A DNA stretch of 29,083 bases, from positions 5,754 to 34,836 of the forward strand of contig JBBBWG010001737.1 of assembly GCA_037176905.1 (NCBI GenBank), written 5' to 3'. The DNA comes from Azolla pinnata. Lineage: Eukaryota > Streptophyta > Polypodiopsida > Salviniales > Salviniaceae. The notes beneath the pieces were generated by a model. That model was not told the DNA's origin and did no database searches. It saw only the letters and a list, made by a program, of their open reading frames with translations. Positions 10,301 to 19,849 of this stretch are shown piece after piece; positions within the stretch are counted from its first letter, which is position 1; every line of letters starts with the position of its first letter. A program made the position numbers and the translations under genes.

Positions 10301-11311
10301 GAAAAATACTGGTCTTGTTGACTTTGGATTTTGGTTGGTAATAGATTTTATACTTTTCTGCAGATCAGAGCTCGAGTACTCCGTGTTTGGGCAAAAATAC
10401 TTTGTGCCATGCCAACCTCGAGATTAATAGTCAAATGTAAACCCTTTGGATGTGAAAGCATAAGGGAAACGTTTCTCGCTAAGTTAGAGGAGCATGGAGT
10501 GGAGCCGCGCCGTGTTGATCTTTTACCACTGCTAATGTTGAATCATGAGCACATGCACGCATACTCTCTCATGGATATTAGGTTTGTGTGCAACTTACAG
10601 AAGTCAATCGTTTGTGTTTAATAAGATAGCCCTTGCAGTACCTGTGACTACATTTACTTCAATACATCCTTGCAAGAAGGAAAAATATGTAGTGCTATAG
10701 CTCAGTGTCGACATGCATGAAGAGAAGATAAAAAAAGTGTGCAAGCTTCAAACTAATGTGGTTATCCATTACATGATGCTCACAGTTTTGTTTCTAGTTC
10801 TTATTGATTCTTTGTGTTTTCCTGTGAGCAGTTTGGACACTTTTCCATATGCTGGTACAACTACTACATGCGAATCTCTATATATGGGAGTACCTTGTGT
10901 CACTATGGCAGGGCTAGTTCATGCGAATAATGTGGGGGTCACACTTCTGCATCAAGTTGGTAATACTCCTAAGTGTTTATCGATTGGTTGTTTGTAATAT
11001 CATCAAGTCATTCTCTTGTCGAAATAGGACTGATGGACTCTTCATCATATACACTTCCAGGGCTTGTGAATCTAATTGCGAAAACAGAAGATGAATATGT
11101 GAGCAAAGCACTCAATCTTGCATCCGACGTCAGCTCTCTTGCCAATACAAGAATGGCCCTCAGAGAACGTATGTCTAAATCTCGTCTTTGTGATGGCAAA
11201 GCCGCTGTCCGAGATCTTGAAGCAGTCTACAGAAGGCTATGGCATAGATATTGCGATGGTGATATGCCTTCTATGTCGATTTCCAGAAGGTTAAATGAGA
11301 AGTCCAGCTGA
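4302..11311 (+). CDS. SPY: SPINDLY-like protein O-fucosyltransferase, complete, 17 exons
   Basis: GDP-fucose-dependent O-fucosyltransferase of nucleus and cytoplasm; in Arabidopsis SPY modifies DELLA and other proteins and restrains gibberellin signalling. Exons: 4302-4853, 5965-6126, 6603-6778, 6872-6947, 8252-8380, 8453-8572, 8656-8724, 8815-8896, 8989-9083, 9157-9221, 9431-9629, 9705-9899, 9990-10084, 10154-10289, 10364-10581, 10832-10959, 11061-11311. All junctions are GT-AG and in phase, giving 915 residues, against about 914 in Arabidopsis. Residues 1-97 are a lineage-specific acidic leader. A tetratricopeptide array runs from about 98 to 490 (LSYAEILRARNKF, NNLGVVYTVQGKMDAAASMI). The catalytic GT41-type region follows, with GYISPDYFVHSVSYF, WIGYPNTTGL, GSFNNLAK (ends at 717) and DTFPYAGTTTTCESLYMGVP (from 792). 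ATG 4302 is the first in-frame Met after a TGA at 4110. Odd: IRARVL stands where Arabidopsis has ITPKVL. The C-terminus is shorter than in Arabidopsis. Confidence 0.96.
4380..4592 (+). repeat. In-frame acidic repeat of SPY exon 1, including four 24-bp units
   Basis: Coding sequence for residues 27-97 of SPY. A Glu/Gly-rich part comes first, then an Asp-rich part with four 24-bp units at 4497, 4521, 4545 and 4569. The last three encode NHDDNDDD exactly or nearly so, and the first is diverged to NHDDNEGA. Unit length is a multiple of three, so copy changes keep the frame. It is likely a disordered polyanionic leader. The regularly spaced His among Asp could bind metal, which is only a guess. 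Confidence 0.88.
4854..5964 (+). other. SPY intron 1
   Basis: An AT-rich intron of 1,111 bases between GAG|gtagtg and ttccag|GCT, phase 0. Nothing else recognised inside it. Confidence 0.9.
6948..8251 (+). other. SPY intron 4, with a CA microsatellite and diverged internal repeats
   Basis: At 1,304 bases this is the longest SPY intron. It holds a CA run near 7703-7724. Several loosely repeated modules are also present: CCTCACTGGTAGAATGGA near 7372 resembles CCTCACTAGTGGAATGGA near 8096, and AATTCAAA...TTCAGGG/TTTAGGGC phrases recur near 7170, 7195 and 7945. These may be remains of an old repeat or of intron duplication. No open reading frame of note. Confidence 0.7.
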
Positions 11312-13140
11312 AGTTCAACTGAAGAGTGTAAGGGTGGTACAAAGCTCAAACAAGCTTTATTTCAACCCGTCAAGTGTGTTCCTAATGGTCCAGACCATGT
11401 AGCAACACATTCTATCTTTATGACCGAAGGTAGAAATGATGAGGATTCTATAGGGAAACTGAAGATTCAGCAGGCATAATTGTTGTGGATAATGTTGTGG
11501 AAAAGCATGCAAAGAATCAATTGGAAGGACATTCTCAGCTCTGCTTCATGGTATACTCTACAGGGGCACCATATCAGTGATTATATCGAATACCAACCTT
11601 CTCCGAGCAGAGGAAAGCTATGCAATCCATCTATGTCGTCCATATGATGGCAATGGGCGCATTCGTGTATTATATATCTGATTCACAAGGAGACGGCGAC
11701 AATGCTAAAACTACGATTGCGAATCGGGGTTGCAGGATCACTTGTAATGCTGACAGAACAAGCACATTAAAAATGCTGGAAACATACTTGTATCATATAT
11801 GTAGTAAGCACATTTTGGATCATGACAAGGCTGTGTTACTGCCCTCAAAGAGGGGCTCACAGAAGATGATGTAGTCACAAATTCCCCCCCTTTCTGATGC
11901 CTTTGTTTTTTTGGGAAGCAAAAGTTGAGATGTACTAATTTGTACAATCTCCTATACACTCTTAGAATGCTGATGGTAAGTGAAAATATCAGTATGGACA
12001 GTTGATCATCGACGAATGGAGGTGTTTTAGCTGAAGATAGCTGCTGTGACAAGTTCTGGTATTTTTTTTCCCCCTCTTGGGTTAAATCATGTTCCATTCA
12101 TTTCTTTAGATTATATTGAGCTTCTAGTTTGGCACATTGTCAATCAAAATACGCGAGGAAGCCTGATTAGAATGGCTTGATTCTTTGGGATAAACTCTCT
12201 GGTACTTGGTTTTTGGTTATTCCGAGATCCCGAACGAGAAATCGTTGATAACAAGATCATGGAAAAAGAAGATTGTTTCTTGAGGAAGACTAAAACATCG
12301 CGTCATGATCCGCTTCTACTGCAACACCTGTCGATTTACATGCGCAAAGATGAACCAAGTGCCTCTTTGCATATTGTTTAGATCACATGCGAGGTTTCAA
12401 CGTGAGGTGTATTGTTGCTCTGCGAGTCGAAAGGCTGTTTAACACTGTAGAAAGAAAGAAAAAACAAGAGAAGAAAACTCTGGTTTTCAGTTGGCGGTTG
12501 GTTGGATTCGTCAGATTGGTGGTTAGTTGAAGCTTCCTATCTGCTGACACTTGTATGTACTGCGCCTTCGGATTGATGAGCCCCAATTGGAGCTCTCAAC
12601 CTCCATCGACAAATTGTTACGTCAAGCCGAGTGGAGAGTCAAGATAGACAGACAAACAGACAGGCAACGATGACGATTGATCTGCAGATCGAATATGACG
12701 CGATTTTCTTCCTTCCGTTTCTGTCTGATGGCGGTTATTTCCTAGTCTTTTCCGATCTAGTAAGACACAATGATATGGGATCGAATTCGATGACGATGCC
12801 GACTTGTCAGCTGTAGGCGGATGAATCGGCATCGATCGATTCGCCTTTACTCCGTCCATCCGCGCATTGCGGACGGTTTATGGCGCTGTAATTATCGAAA
12901 TCTCGAACCCGGAATTCCAAACTACACGATTTCCATACTTTAAACCCCTTTCGGAGTTCAGGGTTCAGAGATGGAATTTTCAGCGTCGATCAGAAGAGTT
13001 CATGCAAGAGTTCCCGATATGGAAATCCAGAGGGTGTGTCAACGACAGCTCTGAATCTGGAGATGTCAAGAAGAGAAGCCTTTGCTCGAGTTCAATTCAC
13101 ACTCAGGATTCGGAATCGTGTGCTTCATGCCTATTCACGC
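11312..13140. other. SPY 3' flank and intergenic region; no gene recognised
   Basis: The first several hundred bases are presumably SPY 3' UTR. A C-rich stretch (ATTCCCCCCC) at 11880 and a T/C-rich stretch at 12062 are the only local oddities. Short open frames on both strands, including 12867-13160, have no recognisable protein character. Confidence 0.5.
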
Positions 13141-14468
13141 CGCTAAACCCTAAACCCTAAACCCTAAACTGTGAACCCTAAACCTTGAACCCTGAATTCT
13201 GACTCGAAGAAGAAGGTCTGATCAAGGCCGATTAGAAGGGCTCACGATTGGTCGTATGGCGGCGATTTGCATTGATCGGAAACATCCGAAACCCTAAAAC
13301 CCTAAACTTGAAAGTCCTAGAACCCTAACCATAGAAAACCCTAAACCCTAGCGCTTCATGCCGCGAAACCCTGAACCCCGAACCCTAACTCGGAGAAGAA
13401 GGTCTGGTCCCAAAATCCTGAAACCCCCAAACCCTAGAACCGTAAATCCTAAACCCTAAAGCTAAAAGCCAAAGCCAAACCCTAAACCCCAAAACCCTAA
13501 TCGTAGAAAACCCTAAACCCTAGCACTCCACGCCCTGAACCCCGAACGCTGACTCGGAGAAGAAGGTCTGGTCGGGCCGAGGAGCAGCTTTTCAAGGGCC
13601 ACGGCTCACGAGTGGTCTCAAAACCCTAAACCTAAAGTCCCAAAACCCGAGCCCCAACCCTAACCCTAACCCTAACCGACCAACCCTAGAACTGTAAATC
13701 CTAAACCCTAAAGCTAAAAGCCAAAGCCTAAAACCTAAACCCAAAACCCAAAACCCTAACCTGAACCGGAACCTTAGAACCCTAACCCTAACCCTAATCC
13801 TAACCCTAAACCCTAGAATGAATGAATGAATGAATGAATTGGAAACGTTTTCGTGAAGTTTCACAACAAACATATTCTCGAATTTGACAAAACCCTAAAA
13901 CCTGAACCCGAACCCGAGAACCCAAAACCCTAAAACCCTAAAACCCTAAAACCCAAAACCCGAACCCGAATCTTAGAACCCGAACCCTAACCCTAAATCC
14001 TAGAATGAAATGAACGAATGAATTGGAAACGTTTTGGTGAAGTTTCATTTGACAGAACCCTAAAACCTAAACCCAAAGCCCAAAACCCTAAAACCCAAAA
14101 CCTTAAAACCCAGAACCCTAAAACCCAAAACCTTAAAACCCAAAACCTGGACCCTAACCCAAACCTTAGAACCCTAACCCTAACCCTAAGCCTAACCCTA
14201 ACCCTAACCCTAACCCTAACCCTAACCCTAACCCTAACCCTAACCCTAACCCTAACCCTAACCCTAACCCCTAGAATGAAATGAACGAATGAATTGGAAA
14301 CGTTTTGGTGAAGTTTCATTTGACAAAACCCTAAAACCCAAAACCTTAAAACCCAAAACCTGAACCCCAACCCGAACCTTAGAACCCTAACCCTAACCCG
14401 AACCTTAGAACCCTAACCCTAACCCAAACCCTAACCTTAACCCGAACCCTAACCCTAACCCTGACCCG

Positions 14469-14501
<33 letters not shown>

Positions 14502-14517
14502 CCCTAACCCTAACCCG

Positions 14518-14550
<33 letters not shown>

Positions 14551-14555
14551 CCCCT
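13141..14555. repeat. Interstitial telomere-like cluster, mixed CCCTAAA and CCCTAA units
   Basis: About 1.4 kb dominated by AACCCTAAACCCTAAA-type motifs on the plus strand. Early parts (13141-13520) are plant-type heptamers broken by unrelated sequence; three copies of a GAAGAAGGTCTG phrase occur near 13207, 13398 and 13560. Later parts shift to hexamers. A perfect run of twelve CCCTAA units spans 14196-14267, and shorter hexamer runs occur around 13785 and 14480-14550. Variants such as CCCGAA, CCTTAGAA and AAAACCC are abundant. The position between genes shows it is interstitial in this assembly. Confidence 0.93.
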
Positions 14556-14605
14556 AGAATGAAATGAACGAATGAATTGGAAACGATTTTGTGAAGTTCC
14601 ACAGA
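13815..14605. repeat. Four copies of a non-telomeric spacer within the telomere-like cluster
   Basis: Each spacer starts AGAATGAA(A)TGAA, includes GAATTGGAAACG and ends near GTGAAGTTTCA. Copies start at about 13815, 14002, 14273 and 14556, so the intervals are about 187, 271 and 283 bases. The spacer and the telomere-like DNA between copies therefore form a larger tandem unit of variable length. The last copy marks the right edge of the cluster. Confidence 0.88.
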
Positions 14606-15100
14606 TACTGTCTTCTTCTTCTTCTTCTTCGTCTTCGTCTTCGCACAGAAACAGACACGAGAGCGCGGAGCATAAATAGTCTGCAGCTTCGCCATCGCCA
14701 TCGCCAAATCCTTCAGCTCCATCGCCACCGCCATCGCCAAGTTCCTTCAGCTCCATCGCCATCGCCGTCGCCGAATTCCTTCAGCTCCATCGGCCATCGC
14801 CGTCGCCGAATTCCTTCAGCTCCATCGGCCATCGCCATCGCCATCGCCATCGCCAAAATCCTTCCTTTTGCCTTCCTCGCCATCGCCAAAATCCTTAACT
14901 TTGCCTCCATCGCCATCGCCAAAATCCTTCCTTTGCCTCCATCGCCATCGCCGAATCCCTGTACCTCCATCGCCATCGCCCAATCCTTGTACTTCCATCG
15001 CCAAATCCTTGTACTTCCATCGCCAAATCCTTGTACTTCCATCGCCATCGCCAAATCCTTTGCACCTCCATCTCCACCTCCATCTCCTTCTTCATCTAAT
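14606..15100. repeat. CATCGCCATCGCC-rich minisatellite region
   Basis: After a CTT/CGT run (14608-14640), many units built on CCATCGCCATCGCC are followed by AAATCCTT or GAATTCCTTCAGCTC. Unit lengths vary from about 20 to 50 bases. Long frames are open on both strands because the repeat lacks stops, giving Pro-Ser-rich or Gly-Asp-rich nonsense. I treat these as repeat shadows. The region lies just upstream of the membrane-protein gene. Confidence 0.85.
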
Positions 15101-15374
15101 CCTATCTCTGCTGCTCCGCAAGCTCCCTCCTCCTCCTGCTTCTTGCAGCGCTAACTCCCGTCCTCGACTCTCGGATCCTCTCTCGCCAATCCTCTTGCAT
15201 TCATCGCCATCACCATTCATCGCCATCATCGCTGTCGTGGTCGTCGTCATCGCCATCGCCAGTCCATGCCTCGAAGCTTCTGCGGTTTTCCTACCCTTTC
15301 GAAGCAGCAGCAGCAGCAGCAGGAGGAGGTTGCTGAGCAGAAGAAGATCATCTGAGGCGGGGGAATCCGGGGCT

Positions 15375-18300
15375 ATGGAGAACTGGCATCTGTTCACTGC
15401 AGCGTTCGTTCTCAGTCTCGTCGATCTGGTATTCTCCTCCTCCTCCTCATTCTTCTTCTTCTTCTTCTTTTTCTTCATTCCTCTTCTTCTTCTTCTTCTT
15501 CTTCTTCTTCTTCTTCTTCTGCTTCTGCTTCTTCTTCTGCTTCTGCTTCTTGCCTTTCGGATTTCTTCCACATCGATCCCTGCTCGTCCGATTTCCCTGC
15601 GTTCTGGCCATCGCTTCTTGTTGCGAATCGCCGTCTTCACCTTCGATCGATGGATATACTGTGATTTTCTCCCTCTTCCATGGATATATGTACATGATGC
15701 TCTCTCTCTCTCTCTCTCTCTCTCCCTCCCTTTTGCTTGGCCATGGAAGCTTCTTTTCTCTTTGAATCTGCTACCACTGCTGCTTCTCGTTCCTTCATAG
15801 ATTACCTGCATTAGCTAGCTATGGAAGCTTGGTTTTCTTTCTTGCTCTTTGTCATACCCTCCTCCTTCTTCTGCAAAACCTTTGCTTGTCATTTTGTGCT
15901 GCATTTCTGCCTGAGCTATGGAAGACTAAGCTTGACATTCTTCATAGATTACCTGCATTAGCTAGCTATGGAAGCTTGGTTTTCTTTCTTGCTCTTTGTC
16001 ATACCCTCCTCCTTCTTCTGCAAAACCTTTGCTTGTCATTTTGTGCTGCATTTCTGCCTGAGCTATGGAAGACTAAGCTTGACATTCTTCATAGATTACC
16101 TGCATTAGCTAGCTATGGAAGTTTGGTCTTCTTGCTTTCTCTTTGTCATACCCTCCTCCTTCCTCTGCAAAACCTTTGCTTGCCATTTTCTGCTGCATCT
16201 CTCTGCCTGAGCTATGGAAGACTAAGCTTGACATCCTTCATAGATTATCGGCATTCTCTGCATCTCTGCATCTCTGCCTAAGCTATGGAAAACTAAGCTA
16301 GCTACGGAAGCTTGATCTTTCGTTCTTTCTCTTTTGATGTCTCCTCCTTCTTCTGCAAAACCTTTGCTTGTCACTTTCTTCTGCATCTCTGCCTGAGCCA
16401 TGGAAAACTAAGCTTGAGATTGTGATTCGTCCATCCTAACAGAGAGATCTTTACTGGGCTATGGAAAGCTATGCCTTTTCTTATTCTTTCCCCATCTCTT
16501 CTTCTGGTGCTTCTTCTCCGTCTCGTCCATCTGAAATTCCTCAGAGATCTGTGTGCGCCGTGGAGAAGTAAGTCGATCTCATCTTACTCTCTCCCTTCCT
16601 TCCTTCCTTTGCGCAGAGCGTTCTGGGCGCATTCCTGTGGTATCAGTTCTCCACACTCTACTTCGCATGGCATCTCTGCCCCATGATCGTCAATCGCATC
16701 TGCGAGCTCATAGCTTTCATGTTCACAGGGGGAATGCTTCCATCGCTGGTAAGATTACTCGCTCGGACCAAGAAGCCATGAATTCCATTAGCCCTAATGC
16801 TCAAGACGGCGTGGACCCTAGCCTTCATACGTGATTCTGCACATGTGCACTGATCGATGCATTAGGGTTGTAACCCTAACATGTAGACAGGCATCCACGC
16901 ACACACAGAGTCAGGCATACATGAAGAAGGAAAGAAGCTATGGATCAGAACAAGCAGTGAAGCCATGAGTTCTAACCTTCGTATACAAAGATGGACATAC
17001 AGAGATATTGAACAACGATCATATGATATATCCATGGATTTGTATCAGGAACGGAAACCAAGAAGCCATGGGATTTGTATCAGGAACGGAAACCAAGAAG
17101 CCATGGATTTCTAGCAGAAGATGGCACCAAGAAGCGATGGATTTGTATCAGAAATGAAACCAAGAAGCCATGGATTCTGGCATAGCCTGTAGACGCGCCC
17201 ATATCTTGCTCAGAATGCATCTACAAGGAACCCTAGTGCATGTGTATGTGATCCTCGGATAGGGCTAGAAATGTTTGAGTCTGTTTTGAAGCATGGCAAG
17301 AGTTGCCAATAAACCCTAATTTCCATGGAGGACTCTAACAGCTCTGTTTGTTTCCTATAAATCCTAATTTCCATGGAGGACTCTAACAGCTCTGTTTGTT
17401 TCCTATAAACCCTAATTTTCATGGAGGACCCTAACACCTCTGCTTGTTTCCTGTAAACCCTAATTTCCATGGAGGACCCTAACAGCTCTACTTGTTTCTT
17501 CTCTCGGGCCACCTACAGTTTGCCATATTTCAAGTGCCACTCTCCTTGTTCTCCACGACCATCTACGCCAACAGGCAGCAGCATCTGCAGAACAAGCTCC
17601 TTCTTGCCGTCTATTGCACTCTCCTTGTGTACGAGGTAAGCCCTGGTCTTTTCACCACCACCAAAAGAGAAGCTCCATAGCCAGATTGATCTGGAAAGCA
17701 GGTCTGAGATTGCTCTTTTTGGCTTCTTTGCCCGGTATCCTCTNNNNNNNNNNNNNNNNNNNNNNNNNNNNNNNNNNNNNNNNNNNNNNNNNNNNNNNNN
17801 NNNNNNNNNNNNNNNNNNNNNNNNNNNNNNNNNNNNNNNNNNNGAGAAGCTCCATAGCCAGATTGATCTGGAAAGCAGGTCTGAGATTGCTCTTTTTGGC
17901 TTCTTTGCCCGGTATCCTCTATGCGATACAACAACAGTTCCTTGTAGCTGTGCTTATGATCAAGATGGGTCGTTATCTCAAGTGCCCAAGGCTGAGATCT
18001 CATCAGATTGCTCGACCTTCTTCCTCGCAGCAGGTCTATCCTCTATCTACAGTCTTTGCATCTATTGTAGCTTCCCTTGGAACATGTCCCTATGTATAAG
18101 ATTCGTGTATACAACTGCTTTCCTGCATGATCAGCTACTGTGTACAAGGATTCTAGTTGTATGTGCATACAGATCAGCAGCCGCTATATCTGTTCCGTAT
18201 TTGTCAGTGTGCAATGTGTTTGCACAGTAGTTTGCATGCATACACTAAGCATACATCGTACCTTGCATGCACATATTATTACCTTACACATAGGATGCAT

Positions 18301-19849
18301 ATGAGCTCTGTTTGCAGAGAGATATCGAGTTCTATTTGCATATGCAAACATAATTCACCGTCCAATGTGTGATAAGATCCATAAGCTTTGTAGCCGCATG
18401 ACGTAAGATGCGATGTAGGATGCATTTGAGCTCTGTTTGCATAGAAATATTGAGTTCTGTCTGCATATGTGAACATAATTCACCTTCTAATGTGTGAGAA
18501 GATCCACTACTGTTAAGCTTGCAAATTTTGTAGCTCCTGACATAAGATCCACTACTGTGAACGTTGCAAGCTTTGTCGCGTCATGGCATAAGATGCGATG
18601 TAGGATGCATTTGAGCTCTGTTTGCATATAAATATTGAGCTCTGTTTGCATATGCGAACATAATTCCCCTTCTAATATGTGAGAGAAGATCCATTACTGT
18701 TAAGGTTGCAAAGTTTTGTAGCTCCTGGCATAAGATCCATTACTGTGAATGTTGCAAGCTTTGTAGCCCCATGGCATAAGATCCATTACTGTCAAGGCCG
18801 CAAGTTTTGTAGCTCCATGGCATTTTCAACTAATGGCATGACTTTGTTTTATGGGTAAAAGAAATGCATGAACACACATTAGTTTGCATATAATGCTTGA
18901 TTTTGCTTATTAGTTTGCATATAGTGCTTGTTTTGCATATTAATTTGCATAAACCACTTGCAATTAGTTTATAGCATATACTCGGTGTACACTATGATTC
19001 TAATCTCTCTGTTTTCATTTGTTTCCTTCTTCTACATTTGCATATGTAGGTTTCCCAGCCTTATATTGCCTTCCACATGTTTGCACTGTTCACACAACCC
19101 GTAGGTCCTGGATTTCCGTACCTGAACAACCCCGAACAGAGCGAGGTACTCGCTATACTCTGGATTTGTTACCCTTAACACCTTGTTCAACAGTCTCGAT
19201 TCGCCCTGTTCTATTCATCTTTCTTTTGTCATTGTTTGTATACATTTTCTTCTCTGCTTGACAACGATGTTAAAACGTTTCTGATTCGAAAGGGATCGCA
19301 AGCTGAAGGATTTGTTACCGTCCAACAGCCCGATGGGAAAAAGGTTCCGATTCCCAGTTCCTGCTCACTCTTCAAGAAATATTGGGGTTAATGCTTTGCA
19401 AAAGATGGTTTCGGATCGAATTCTTATCCGCCGAATCTGACATAAAAAACTGGGTTATTCATGGTCTCTGATAGGTTATGCTAGGGAAAGTACTGCAATC
19501 GAAAGCTGAACCTCTCCAAATAACCGGTGATGAACAATCTGAAAGCTGCATCAAGCCACCACAAACTACTACGAGGGATGCCCTTGCCATCGACGTCCAG
19601 CATCAACCAGAAAGCCCTGTGGAATCTGCCCTGATCGAGCCAGCATTGGATGATGATGCTAGGGGACAATCAGTGGCTCCTGTCGTAAACTCCATATCAC
19701 TTGTTGTAGAGCAACTGGGTAATAATACTCTGGAAACCGATCGAGGACCTGATCTCGTTCGGTTCACATCGGCAGTTAACGCCACATCTGATATCGATGG
19801 AGACCATCATGGTTCCGGAAAGCTCGCTATCACTTCTTCTTGTGAATGA
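15375..19849 (+). CDS. Unrecognised multi-pass membrane protein, proposed seven-exon model
   Basis: I do not recognise this gene with confidence. Proposed exons: 15375-15428, 16617-16748, 17519-17635, 17938-18033, 19050-19145, 19293-19343, 19475-19849. Each is a multiple of three, every junction is phase 0 with GT-AG, and the concatenation stays open for 306 residues. It begins MENWHLFTAAFVLSLVDL, followed by hydrophobic segments (SVLGAFLWYQFSTLYFAW; IAFMFTGGML; FAIFQVPLSLFSTTIY; LLLAVYCTLLVYE; FLVAVLMIK), then GPGFPYLNNPEQSE and a hydrophilic acidic tail of about 140 residues ending at TGA 19847-19849. The order TM-YQ, FTG, P(9)Y and NRQQHL faintly recalls cornichon ER cargo receptors, but the usual acidic loop is absent. 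The fourth exon is the least certain and sits beside an assembly gap. A small extra exon near 16545-16567, before a GAGAA|GTAAGT donor, and a spliced exon at 19909-19998 are alternatives. Confidence 0.45.
15450..15550. repeat. CTT/CTG trinucleotide-rich run
   Basis: Uninterrupted CTT repeats with CTG variants start soon after the proposed first donor of the membrane-protein gene. The run gives poly-Leu and poly-Phe frames on the plus strand and Lys/Arg-rich frames on the minus strand. None is credible as a gene. A CT dinucleotide run follows at about 15702-15723. Confidence 0.88.
15796..16440. repeat. 147-bp tandem repeat, three copies plus a decayed fourth
   Basis: Copies begin CATAGATTACCTGCATTAGC at 15796, 15943 and 16090. 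A fourth, diverged copy begins at 16239. Copies one and two are virtually identical, and copy three differs at scattered positions. Since 147 is a multiple of three, a frame stays open through the array and yields a 49-residue hydrophobic repeat, although the sequence lies in the proposed first intron of the membrane-protein gene. Confidence 0.92.
17030..17180. repeat. Short repeats around AACCAAGAAGCCATGG
   Basis: Four to five loosely spaced copies of GATTTGTATCAGGAACGGAA and AACCAAGAAGCCATGG-like segments, with units of about 35-45 bases. They lie in the intron before the third proposed exon of the membrane-protein gene. Confidence 0.7.
17304..17499. repeat. 48-bp tandem repeat, four copies, containing AACCCTAA
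   Basis: Units read AAACCCTAATTTCCATGGAG then GACTCTAACAGCTCTG and TTTGTTTCCTAT. The shared AAxCCTAAT ends at 17320, 17368, 17416 and 17464, an exact 48-base period. The array ends just before the proposed acceptor at 17518, and its T/C-rich unit end forms part of the polypyrimidine region of that acceptor. Confidence 0.9.
17667..17920. other. Assembly gap of 100 N flanked by identical 77-base ends
   Basis: N fill occupies 17744-17843. The 77 bases before it (17667-17743) are identical to the 77 bases after it (17844-17920). Exactly 100 N is a usual placeholder for unknown size. The identical edges suggest two contigs that overlap and were left unmerged, or a collapsed tandem duplication. 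Confidence 0.95.
18292..18832. repeat. Tandem repeat family, units of roughly 125, 185 and 230 bases
   Basis: Units start AGGATGCATTTGAGCTCTGT at 18292, 18417 and 18602 and continue with TTTGCATAT and AACATAATTC. A nested module of about 50 bases, AAGATCCATTACTGT...GTAGCTCC, occurs about once, twice and three times in successive units, so the unit grows by internal duplication. It lies in the proposed intron between exons four and five of the membrane-protein gene. ATTTGCAT-like octamers continue to about 18960. Confidence 0.82.

Noticed and set aside
11620..11874. 84-codon frame in the SPY 3' flank
   Set aside because: Short, unrecognised, and most likely inside or just beyond the SPY 3' UTR.
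13141..14555. A true chromosome end
   Set aside because: Unique genes continue on both sides in the assembly, and the units are heavily interrupted, so it is interstitial.
14591..15800. Long open frames on both strands through 14591-15154, 14868-15800 and 15092-15811
   Set aside because: They translate CATCGCC and CTT repeats into Pro-Ser, poly-Leu or Arg/Lys-rich strings. Their openness follows from the repeat lacking stops.
15829..16281. 150-residue hydrophobic repeat protein encoded by the 147-bp array
   Set aside because: The frame is open because the unit is a multiple of three without stops. It lies in a probable intron and lacks any recognised domain.
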